From NCBI GenBank assembly GCA_020635115.1, contig JACKAK010000009.1, forward strand, positions 124,001-188,000: DNA of 64,000 nt, in the 5' to 3' direction. Shown here piece after piece: positions 44,880 through 51,919 of this stretch. Position numbers and translations under genes: made by a program. This DNA comes from Halobacteriovoraceae bacterium. Lineage in GTDB: Bacteria > Bdellovibrionota > Bacteriovoracia > Bacteriovoracales > Bacteriovoracaceae. Position 1 is the stretch's first letter. Every line of letters starts with the position of its first letter. Under the pieces are notes generated by a model. It saw only the letters and a program-made list of their open reading frames with translations. It made no database searches and was not told the origin of the DNA.

Positions 44880-45857
44880 ATGAATGATCCAGAAATTCTT
44901 CTTGAAAAAGAATTAAGAATTCTGATGAAAACCACTCATGGTAGGCGAGCTTTTTTGATGGCCATGCCTATGCTAATAGCTGCTTGTTCTAGTTCTTCAA
45001 AACATCGTCTCAGAGAAGGTGATAACACCGGACAAAAGACAGAAATGACTTATGATGATGAAAGAAAAATGACTCAGGAATATTTACCCAAAATGAGTCA
45101 AGAATATCCTGCACATAACGATCAAGAAGTTCAACGTTACATCAATTCTATTGGACAAAAAATAGTAGCTTCCAGTGGACTTAATAATAATCCTTATACG
45201 TATAATTTTACTGTTGTTCAAACAAATCAAGTTAATGCATTTGCTCTTCCTGCTGGAACAGTGTTTGTGACGGCCCCACTTATAAAAATGGCCAGCACAG
45301 AGGCAGAGCTTGCTGGAGTGATAGGCCATGAAATTGGCCATGTACAAGCAAGACATACTGCTGAGAGGATTGAAAAATCCAAAAGTGAAACTAAGAATTC
45401 AATTCTTTATGGACTTGGTGGAGCAATTCTTGGAGGAGCGGCGGGTTTTGGACTTGGAAAACTGATTTGCAATAAACAAGATCGAGAGTGTTTGGCCAGA
45501 GCGGCCAAATATGGAGCTTTGGCCGGAGCGGGTGGAGGTCTACTCATTCAAAAATTTGGTTTTATGGCCAATTCTCGTGAAGATGAAATGGAAGCTGATC
45601 GAATTGGTTTTAAAACGGCCTGGAATGCAGGTTATCACAAAGACTATGTGGGTGGTTTTTACACAAAGCTCTATGAAATGGAAAAAAAACACTCCAAGGG
45701 AAACAACAAATTATTAGCTTCTTTTGCAGATGCTTTGAGTACTCATCCTCCAGGGGAGGATAGGGTCACGCAAATGAAGCAGATGTCTAATCAATACCCT
45801 TTAAAAGGTAAGAAGGTATCTTCAAATAGATTTGATGAAATTAAAAAACGTCTTTAA
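44880..45857 (+). CDS. M48-family metallopeptidase with twin-arginine lipoprotein signal
   Basis: A zinc peptidase of the HtpX/BepA/LoiP group, acting in the periplasm or outer membrane. The ATG at 44880 has GAGGAG upstream. The N-terminus carries GRRAFLMAMPMLIAACSS: paired arginines and a lipobox ending in cysteine about 36 residues in, so a Tat-type lipoprotein is possible. The zinc site is VIGHEIGHVQARH with the third ligand in EDEMEADRIG. A glycine-rich stretch (GLGGAILGGAAGFGLG, with GALAGAGGGLL further on) between them resembles BepA/YcaL-like members. It closes the block before the mobile island. Confidence 0.88.
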   Translation: MNDPEILLEKELRILMKTTHGRRAFLMAMPMLIAACSSSSKHRLREGDNTGQKTEMTYDDERKMTQEYLPKMSQEYPAHNDQEVQRYINSIGQKIVASSGLNNNPYTYNFTVVQTNQVNAFALPAGTVFVTAPLIKMASTEAELAGVIGHEIGHVQARHTAERIEKSKSETKNSILYGLGGAILGGAAGFGLGKLICNKQDRECLARAAKYGALAGAGGGLLIQKFGFMANSREDEMEADRIGFKTAWNAGYHKDYVGGFYTKLYEMEKKHSKGNNKLLASFADALSTHPPGEDRVTQMKQMSNQYPLKGKKVSSNRFDEIKKRL

Positions 45858-46019
45858 ATAAATTATTTAGGTTAGATTTTTTTGTCAGGTACTTTATCAA
45901 CGAGAATTTGCATTAATGCATCCTTGCATTTTAAAATTCGCTTTTAAGCAATAGAATGTCCATGCTACAAATTGAATTTTATGATGGCCTTCTTTGTGCA
46001 TTGAGAACGGTTTGAAGAG

Positions 46020-46363
46020 AAACAATCGTAAAATTAACAATAGTTTACCATCTCAAATCCTTTGATGTTTTCAAAAAGTGGGTAGGACCCCATTATGAGA
46101 TTTCAGACAAAAAAATAGAACCTAGGAATGAAATCAAAGGCGATATTGCCCGTATCATGTTCTATATGGAGGACAAATACGGAGTGAAGATTATTTCTAA
46201 CAAAAACAAAAAGCTTTTTGAGGCCTGGAACAAGGTTGATCCAGTAGATGAAGAGGAAAAACGCATTAACTGCCTAAACGCCAAGAGACAAGGAAATGAG
46301 ATTAAATTTGTAGGTAAATGTAGCGAATTAGCTGTAATGACATGGCATTTTAAAGTTTTTTGA
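46020..46363 (+). pseudogene. Endonuclease I (EndA/Dns-type) gene, 5' truncated
   Basis: Only the C-terminal third of an endonuclease I gene remains. Readable motifs are EPRNEIKGDIARIMFYMEDKY (about 46130-46180), KLFEAWNKVDPVDEEE, then AKRQGNEIKFVGKC, all aligning with the end of E. coli EndA. The catalytic H-N-N region is absent, and an in-frame stop lies just upstream (near 46014). The remaining frame runs past the natural end by about 12 extra codons. The stub is non-functional. It marks the left part of a decayed island. Confidence 0.7.
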
Positions 46364-46365
46364 CC

Positions 46366-46394
46366 TTGATCCGACATACATATGGATATATAAT
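46366..46394 (+). promoter_or_regulatory. Sigma-70-like promoter of the antitoxin/toxin pair
   Basis: TTGATC, 17 bases, then TATAAT. Transcription would begin near 46401, followed by AGGAGG (46421-46426) and the antitoxin ATG at 46432. The -35 hexamer lies just after the endonuclease remnant's stop. Confidence 0.6.
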
Positions 46395-46431
46395 GTAATA
46401 ACAATGTAAACCCTAAAAATAGGAGGACACA

Positions 46432-46656
46432 ATGATAAAAAACCTAACCAAGCATGGAAATAGTATGGCCCTCATAATTGATAGGCCTATCTTAGATCTT
46501 CTCAATATCTCTGAGGGGACACCACTTGAAATTTCAACTAACGGAGAATCACTTACAATATCTCCTGTAAAAGATGAGAAACGTTTAAAGCAGTTCCAAA
46601 AAGCACTTGAAAAAACAAATAAGAAATACGGTCGTGCGCTCAAGAATATGGCCTAA
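46432..46656 (+). CDS. AbrB/MazE-type antitoxin
   Basis: A 74-residue SpoVT/AbrB-like DNA-binding protein, starting MIKNLTKHGNSMALIID, the usual swapped-hairpin beginning. LEISTNGESLTISPV forms the second strand pair. A basic C-terminal tail (KQFQKALEKTNKKYGRAL) is the expected toxin-binding segment. A full AGGAGG site precedes the ATG. The toxin-like gene begins two bases after its stop, the usual antitoxin-first order. It appears intact although the toxin is truncated. Confidence 0.75.
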   Translation: MIKNLTKHGNSMALIIDRPILDLLNISEGTPLEISTNGESLTISPVKDEKRLKQFQKALEKTNKKYGRALKNMA

Positions 46657-46658
46657 AA

Positions 46659-46913
46659 ATGGATGATGTCGCATTTTTAACTATCTTCGAAGTTTTAGAA
46701 ATACATGAAAACCAAATTGAGTTATATGGTGGTAGTCTTGGAGTTAGAGACAAAGGTTTACTTCTAGCAGCTCTTGCACAACCAGAAACAACCTTTGACG
46801 GAAACTTTTTACATCAAGATATTTTTTCAATGGCATCGGCCTATATGTTTCACATTATCTCGAATCATCCTTTTATAGATGGAAACAAGAGGGTTGTGAC
46901 CTTAAACCATTGA
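46659..46913 (+). pseudogene. Doc/Fic-family toxin, C-terminus cut off at IS3 element
   Basis: 84 residues of a Doc-type death-on-curing toxin: FLTIFEVLEIHENQIELYGG, then ALAQPETTFDG, and the Fic active-site motif HPFIDGNKR. Doc proteins modify EF-Tu and usually have about 125 residues. Here the frame ends six residues after the motif, just before the IS3 terminal repeat at 46915, so about 40 residues are missing. The Fic core motif survives but the last helices do not, so activity is doubtful. The intact AbrB-type antitoxin lies directly upstream. Confidence 0.75.
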
Positions 46914-46914
46914 C

Positions 46915-46945
46915 TAGTCCAGTCTAAAGATGAGTTGCACTGAGT
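46915..46945. repeat. IS3-family left terminal inverted repeat
   Basis: Begins TAGTCCAGTCTAAAGATGAG. It matches the reverse complement of 48071-48101 at 23 of 31 positions by eye. Confidence 0.7.
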
Positions 46946-47748
46946 CTGTGTTGTACATCTTCTCGTTCCTTTTTGACAAATTCTTTAGGTGTTAAATATT
47001 TTAATGAACTGTGTATTCTCTCTTCATTGTATTCTTTTCTCCAGCTTTCAATTACAACTCGAGCTTCAGCCAAAGTCGAAAACCAATTTTGATTCAGACA
47101 TTCATCTCGAAAACTACCATTAAAACTTTCAATATAAGCATTATCAGTTGGTTTTCCTGGACGAGTAAAATCTATTTCAATATTATTCCTGTAACTCCAC
47201 TCCAACATGGCCTTAGATGTAAATTCAGGCCCATTGTCTACTTGAATTCTTTTTGGTTTTCCATGTTGATTGATCATTCGATCAAGTTCTTTGGTTACAA
47301 TTATTCCTGAGATTGAATGATCAATATAAAAACCTGGAGAATACCTTGTGAAATGATCTATAACTGTCAATATTCTAATCTTTCTTGAATTTGCAAGTGA
47401 GTCTGAAACAAAATCCATAGACCAAACTTCGCCCCCTTTAGATGCCGAAGGTTTTACTATCCGTGGAAAAAATTGTTTTTTCTTTTTTCGTTTCAATTTT
47501 AAAGAAAATCCCTGCTCAAAATAAATTCTTTGGGTTCTCTTGCGATTTTGAACTATTCCTTCTCGGTTTAGAATCACATGAACTCGTGGATATCCATACC
47601 TTCGATGTTTATGAACAATTTGTTGCATTCGATTAATAACAATTTGGTCATTCTTAATCAAAGTTAATTCATATCGATAGCTTGATCTGTTAATATCTAA
47701 AACTTGGCACGAAAGCCGCTCACTGACCCCAAACTTATCAATGAGCAT
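46924..47748 (-). CDS. IS3-family transposase OrfB (DDE integrase)
   Basis: A 274-residue DDE transposase. The N-terminus (LIDKFGVSERLSCQVLDINRSSYRY) is the HTH-21-type part. The rve core has the acids in SMDFVSDSL, QVDNGPEFTSK and ESFNGSFRDECLN, followed by YNEERIHSSLKYLTP. The frame can be read upstream without a stop (LLRPKQKKNAAK) into the end of orfA, so a -1 frameshift OrfAB fusion is possible, as is usual in IS3. It ends 10 bases inside the left terminal repeat. No inactivating change is visible. Confidence 0.92.
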   Translation of the reverse strand: MLIDKFGVSERLSCQVLDINRSSYRYELTLIKNDQIVINRMQQIVHKHRRYGYPRVHVILNREGIVQNRKRTQRIYFEQGFSLKLKRKKKKQFFPRIVKPSASKGGEVWSMDFVSDSLANSRKIRILTVIDHFTRYSPGFYIDHSISGIIVTKELDRMINQHGKPKRIQVDNGPEFTSKAMLEWSYRNNIEIDFTRPGKPTDNAYIESFNGSFRDECLNQNWFSTLAEARVVIESWRKEYNEERIHSSLKYLTPKEFVKKEREDVQHRLSATHL

Positions 47749-47777
47749 TTTAGCTGCATTTTTCTTTTGTTTGGGCC

Positions 47778-48086
47778 TTAAAAGTTTCCCTTGGCAACTT
47801 CCTTGAGCATTTGGTTATCTAAACTTAAATCAGCAACGAGTCGTTTTAAACGTCGATTTTCCTCTTCAAGACTTCTTAGTTTTTTAGCATCAGATACCTG
47901 CATCCCGTGAAATTTTTTCTTCCACTTATGAACTGTTTGCTCGGCCATTCCATATTTGCGTCCAAGTTCTTTTGCTGGTATTCCCGATTCATATTCCTTC
48001 AAAATTTTGAAAATCACTTCTTCTGAAAATTTTTTGCCTTTCATTTTATTGTCTCCTTGTTTAGTTTTTAACACAGTGAGACTCAC
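47778..48086 (-). CDS. IS3-family OrfA (helix-turn-helix protein)
   Basis: A 102-residue transposase helper. From about residue 15 it has KGKKFSEEVIFKILKEYESG, a helix-turn-helix region with ELGRKYGMAEQTVHKWKKKF, then MQVSDAKKLRSLEEENRRLKRLVADL, the leucine-zipper typical of the IS407 group. The likely native start is the internal methionine (MKGKKF) at about residue 15, preceded by an AAGGAGACAAT ribosome site. OrfB follows in the -1 frame. Confidence 0.85.
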   Translation of the reverse strand: MSLTVLKTKQGDNKMKGKKFSEEVIFKILKEYESGIPAKELGRKYGMAEQTVHKWKKKFHGMQVSDAKKLRSLEEENRRLKRLVADLSLDNQMLKEVAKGNF

Positions 48087-48101
48087 TCTGAGAATGGACT
48101 A
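48071..48101. repeat. IS3-family right terminal inverted repeat
   Basis: Ends TGGACTA on the plus strand, the complement of the left end TAGTCCA. Confidence 0.7.
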
Positions 48102-48334
48102 AATTTTGGGTTTATGGTCAGTATAAGTGTTCCCACTGTGGATTGGATATTGACAGAGATTTAAACGCGGCAATTAACTTAGAAAGTTTTGTTAATCATA
48201 GAATACGGGGAGCTGCCTCGGAATTTACGCCTAAGGAGATGACGGCAATTGATCTTTGGAAACTATCTAAAGATAAAACCAGCATCGATGAACTAGGAAA
48301 TGAACACCAGAATTACGTGAGTAGTTTTGGGTAG
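48102..48334 (+). pseudogene. TnpB (IS200/IS605) C-terminal remnant
   Basis: About 75 codons from the end of a TnpB gene. It retains YKCSHCGLDIDRDLNAAINL, the second half of the zinc finger and the last RuvC aspartate, then a C-terminal tail ending LGNEHQNYVSSFG. It starts directly at the right end of the IS3 element, and everything upstream is lost. It differs from the intact TnpB at 22342-23751 and so comes from another element. The remnant has no function of its own. Confidence 0.75.
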
Positions 48335-48566
48335 GTTTCATTCAGCGGTTTCATCTGTATTTGAAAGCATTGAGATCATAGGTTTTATTATTAACTTTTC
48401 ATCTTCGTTAAAAAAACAAAAAAATCGATAAGACCCAGCTCGGTATGTCAATACGAACATCATCTGAACAACTTTTAATCAATTTGTGCCCTTTTTCCTT
48501 ATTTTTTAGGCCAAAAATTGGTATCAATCTTGTAGAAATATCCATTAAATCAGAGGGGCATTTTTC

Positions 48567-49538
48567 ATGGATATGGACACAAAAATTAGTGATTTGACAC
48601 TGTCTTTGTACGATTCTTGGGTAGGTGAGTGCATTGAGATCGTTAAGGCAGAATTAAAAACTCATAATTTAGAGTTAGATGTTTCATTTTGGATAAGCGA
48701 TGACTGGTTCTGCCCTGATGGAGTTGTAGGTATCGGCATTCCTTTCTATCTTTTGACACCTGAGTTAATCAAAATAGAAAAGCAAGAAATTGGTAAGGCC
48801 GAAGGGAGTACCAAAAGAGAATGTTTGAGAATAATTCGACATGAGTTGGGACATGCAATCGATAATGCTTTTAAATTGAGAACTTTTGAAGAAAGACAAA
48901 ATCTTTTTGGCGATTCTGATAAACGTTATCCTGCTAGCTATATCCCAAAATTTTATTCACAAAAATATGTTACTTACTTAGGTGATGGCTATGCTCAGTC
49001 CCACCCCGATGAAGATTGGGCCGAAACATTCGCCGTGTGGTTAGATCCTGATTCTAACTGGAAATCTAAATATCAGAATATGGAATGCATGACTAAATTA
49101 CTCTATATCGATAAAATCATGCGTGAAATTCCAAAATTAAAACAAAAAGTTTTTTGTAAGAAAAAGGTAGACCATTTTACAAATGATGATAGAACATTAA
49201 GAGAATACTTCAACCAGAAGAGAAGAAGACTAAAAATTTCAAAGAAAAGAAGAATACCATTTGAATTAAAAAAAATTTCAACAAATTGTAATGAATCTTC
49301 TCTGGCCAATTTTCTAAATAAAAATAAGGTAATACTAAAATCAAATATTCTAAGCTGTGAAGAACTTAAATCTTATGAAGTTGATAAAACCATTCAGGAA
49401 TTGATTGTTATTTCTAAGCAAAATCGACTTGGTTTGAAAAGAGACACACAAACACCTAAAATTAAAGTAGTAAGCAAGTTTGTGCAAAACTACACCCTTA
49501 AAAAGAAATTAAGGGGAGATTTTAGGATATATATGTGA
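48567..49538 (+). CDS. Putative zinc metallopeptidase
   Basis: A 323-residue protein without a signal peptide. The zinc-binding motif is RHELGHAID (H92, E93, H96) and a second acidic motif, HPDEDWAETFAVWLD (E153), fits the third ligand of the 'putative zinc-binding metallopeptidase' family (Peptidase_Mx-like). The last 120 residues are Lys/Arg-rich and unlike that family. Its stop overlaps the GTG start of an ATP-grasp gene by 4 bases (GTGA), so the two are coupled. A peptidase and peptide ligase working on the same small peptide is a reasonable hypothesis. Alternatively the zincin domain may be regulatory. Confidence 0.7.
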   Translation: MDMDTKISDLTLSLYDSWVGECIEIVKAELKTHNLELDVSFWISDDWFCPDGVVGIGIPFYLLTPELIKIEKQEIGKAEGSTKRECLRIIRHELGHAIDNAFKLRTFEERQNLFGDSDKRYPASYIPKFYSQKYVTYLGDGYAQSHPDEDWAETFAVWLDPDSNWKSKYQNMECMTKLLYIDKIMREIPKLKQKVFCKKKVDHFTNDDRTLREYFNQKRRRLKISKKRRIPFELKKISTNCNESSLANFLNKNKVILKSNILSCEELKSYEVDKTIQELIVISKQNRLGLKRDTQTPKIKVVSKFVQNYTLKKKLRGDFRIYM

Positions 49539-50527
49539 GAGTTATCGTTTTAGTTCACTCAGATCTTATTCCACCGGAAGAGGTGGCAAATCCTAGTGAT
49601 ATTGAATTCAAACCTTGGGTTACCGAGTTTGATGTCATTCAAGAATTAAAGAACTCTGGCCATGTCGTCAGAGTTGTCGGTTTAGATTCCAATTTGGATG
49701 TTTTAAGACGTGAGATCTTTGAATTTCAACCAAATATTGTTTTTAATCTACTTGAAGAATTTGATGGAGAGGTCCTATTTGACCAAAATGTGGTCAGTTA
49801 TTTAGAGCTAAAACGAATTGACTATACCGGTTGCAATCCACGTGGGTTAATGCTCTCAAGAGACAAAGCTCTTGCAAAAAAAGTACTAAGCTTCCACAGA
49901 TTACAAACTCCGCATTTTCAAGTCTTTTTAAAAAAAAGAAGAACGAAAATAGAAAAAAAACTTAAGTACCCTTTGATAGTAAAATGTCTTCACGAAGAGG
50001 CTTCATATGGCCTTACTAAAGATTCCATAGTCAATAATGAACAAAAACTACGAGAGAGAATTGAATACATTCATGAAAATCTGAATCAAGATGCAATCGT
50101 TGAAGAGTTTGTTGAGGGACGAGAATATTTTGTTGGTATTTTAGGAAATCAAAAATTAGAAGTTTTACCAATATGGGAACTCCATTTTTCAAAAAGCGAG
50201 ACACCTGAAAAAGAATTCTATACCGAAAAAGCAAAATGGAGTGAAAAATATCGTTCCAAAAAAGGCATAAAAACACAAAAAGCGGAGCTTCCAAGTGAGC
50301 TAGAAAAAAAAATTATTAAAACTTGCAAACGTGCTTACAAGGCACTTGAAATCAACGGTTATGCAAGAATAGATCTGAGAGTATCCGTTGATGGGGAAAT
50401 ATATATAATTGAGGCAAACCCAAATCCTAATATTGCCAGGCTTGATGATTTCGCACAAAGTGCTAATGCTAAAAAAATTTCCTATTCTAAATTAATTGAA
50501 AAAATTCTCAATTTAGGAAAAAGTTGA
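49535..50527 (+). CDS. ATP-grasp ligase related to D-alanine--D-alanine ligase
   Basis: A 330-residue ATP-grasp enzyme starting with GTG at 49535, inside the stop of the peptidase gene. Family marks are FNLLEEFDGE (about 70), ELKRIDYTGCNPRGLMLSRDK, the ATP lysine in YPLIVKCLHEEASYG, EEFVEGREYFVGILGN, and the metal-binding end of IIEANPNPNIARL. It fits COG1181 (Ddl and relatives) but departs from true Ddl: the usual catalytic EANTxPGMT is EANPNPN here, and no mur genes are adjacent. It is more likely a peptide-bond or carboxylate-amine ligase of unknown substrate. It overlaps ppa by 15 bases at the 3' end. Confidence 0.8.
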   Translation: MRVIVLVHSDLIPPEEVANPSDIEFKPWVTEFDVIQELKNSGHVVRVVGLDSNLDVLRREIFEFQPNIVFNLLEEFDGEVLFDQNVVSYLELKRIDYTGCNPRGLMLSRDKALAKKVLSFHRLQTPHFQVFLKKRRTKIEKKLKYPLIVKCLHEEASYGLTKDSIVNNEQKLRERIEYIHENLNQDAIVEEFVEGREYFVGILGNQKLEVLPIWELHFSKSETPEKEFYTEKAKWSEKYRSKKGIKTQKAELPSELEKKIIKTCKRAYKALEINGYARIDLRVSVDGEIYIIEANPNPNIARLDDFAQSANAKKISYSKLIEKILNLGKS

Positions 50528-51043
50528 GAGATAAAGCTCTCTGGCCTCTTCTAGAACTTTCAAGGCATCGTCTCTATCTAAAAACTCTTCGACCACAACT
50601 TTTTTGTTTTCAAGAGCTTTATATTCTTCAAAAAACTTTTGAACTTCACTAAGTCTGTGAGGAGGGAGATCATGAATTGAATTATAATGTGAATATTCAG
50701 GATCATTTGCGTGTATTGCAATAATTTTGTCGTCGGCCTCTCCTTCATCAATCATTTTCATAAGTCCAATTGGTCTGGCCATCATGATTGTGAGTGGGAA
50801 AACTGGCTCTTGGCCGAGTACAAGAATATCGAGAGGATCATGATCTTCACAGTAAGTTCTAGGAATAAAACCATAATTGGCCGGATAATGAACAGAACTG
50901 AAAAGAACTCGGTCCACTTTAATCAGGCCAGTTTCTTTGTCCAATTCATATTTGTTTTTGGCACCTTTAGGAACTTCGATTATGGCCGGAAACAACTCAG
51001 GAAACTGTTGGCCAAGTTTAACGTCATGCCATGGATTCATCAT
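50513..51043 (-). CDS. ppa: Inorganic pyrophosphatase
   Basis: Hydrolyses pyrophosphate to drive biosynthesis. The 176-residue protein is a standard family I enzyme: EVPKGAKNKYELDKETG, RVLFSSVHYPANYGFIPRTY, the metal-binding signature DHDPLDILVLG and DDKIIA near 110. The ATG at 51043 or the next codon is the start, with a short GGAG-type site (TGAGGAG) upstream. The 3' end overlaps the convergent ATP-grasp gene. Confidence 0.95.
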   Translation of the reverse strand: MMNPWHDVKLGQQFPELFPAIIEVPKGAKNKYELDKETGLIKVDRVLFSSVHYPANYGFIPRTYCEDHDPLDILVLGQEPVFPLTIMMARPIGLMKMIDEGEADDKIIAIHANDPEYSHYNSIHDLPPHRLSEVQKFFEEYKALENKKVVVEEFLDRDDALKVLEEARELYLSTFS

Positions 51044-51137
51044 ATATACTCCTCAATAAAGTTAACCTTATTATACAGAAATATTGCATTGTGCAATATT
51101 TTTTTTCTGTTTTACCAAGATAATCAATTTGCCCCCA

Positions 51138-51860
51138 CTAAATTTTACTTTTGAGATACAAAAGACGCTTTTTTTCAGGGAATTTTTCAATTGCATATCT
51201 AAGCATTGTTCTAGGCATATTATGGTAATGGCCTTTTAAAAATGCCTCTTCTATCGCTATATTTTCTTTACCAACCTCTCTTAACATCCAGCCAACTGCT
51301 TTATGAATGAGATCATGTTTGTCACTGAGTAGAATTTTTGAAATTTCTAATGTTGTTTCATAATGCTTTTTTTTGATGAAGTATAATGTTGTAATAATTG
51401 ATATTCTTCTTGTCCATAGATCGTTTGAATGTGCCCACTTGAGAAGGTCAGCTTTTGATGTTTCTAAATATACAGGGCCTAAGACTTTGTAGGCCGAAAT
51501 ATCTACTAAATCCCAATTATTGATATATTTTTTATTCTTAATATAGAACTTGGCATTATGATTGAGTTCATCAATTAATCCCTGTTTTTGAAATTTCTGA
51601 GCATTTGTGCTTAAAATAACCAAGCAAGCAAATCTTATTTCATGGATAGGGTGGGAAATGCATTTTTGCAATTCAGCATAAGATAGATTGTTAAACAACT
51701 TACAAATAGTTCGTATTTGAGGATTTCGAACTCCGATAAATTGATCATTTTCCCCATATTCTCCAGGGCCTGTTTTAAAAAAACGTTGCATCGTCTTAGC
51801 ATATTGTTCATTTGCATGATTTTTTAGCTCTTTTATGAGTTGATTGGCGTTTAAATTCAT
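51138..51860 (-). CDS. AlkD-like DNA alkylation repair protein
   Basis: A 240-residue all-helical HEAT-repeat protein of the AlkC/AlkD glycosylase superfamily, which removes alkylated bases from DNA. Visible family stretches are FFKTGPGEYGENDQFIGVRNPQIR (25-50), NNWDLVDISAYKVLG, the ALKD catalytic region WTRRISIITTLYFI, and HKAVGWMLREVGK. These match typical AlkD wording. It is monocistronic on the minus strand, divergent from ppc and 94 bases from ppa. Confidence 0.88.
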   Translation of the reverse strand: MNLNANQLIKELKNHANEQYAKTMQRFFKTGPGEYGENDQFIGVRNPQIRTICKLFNNLSYAELQKCISHPIHEIRFACLVILSTNAQKFQKQGLIDELNHNAKFYIKNKKYINNWDLVDISAYKVLGPVYLETSKADLLKWAHSNDLWTRRISIITTLYFIKKKHYETTLEISKILLSDKHDLIHKAVGWMLREVGKENIAIEEAFLKGHYHNMPRTMLRYAIEKFPEKKRLLYLKSKI

Positions 51861-51919
51861 AGTTTTCCTCTTGTTTTGAAAAGGATACTATTTCCATGAT
51901 CTAAAATGAAGGATGTTTT

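Larger units (their letters stand above)
46915..48101. mobile_element. IS3-family insertion sequence (IS407-like group)
   Basis: An element of about 1,187 bases with orfA and orfB on the minus strand and imperfect terminal inverted repeats of about 31 bases beginning TAGTCCA at both ends. The flanks are TGAC and AATT, so there is no matching target duplication. The left flank is a truncated toxin gene and the right flank a truncated TnpB gene, so the element probably took part in a deletion or recombination. Confidence 0.85.

Noticed and set aside
46162..46404. Minus-strand open frame over the endonuclease I remnant
   Set aside because: It is an antisense reading of the endonuclease fragment and shows no family signal.
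49535..50527. Bona fide D-alanine--D-alanine ligase of cell-wall synthesis
   Set aside because: The C-terminal signature differs from Ddl (EANPNPN in place of EANTxPGMT), and no mur or fts genes are adjacent.
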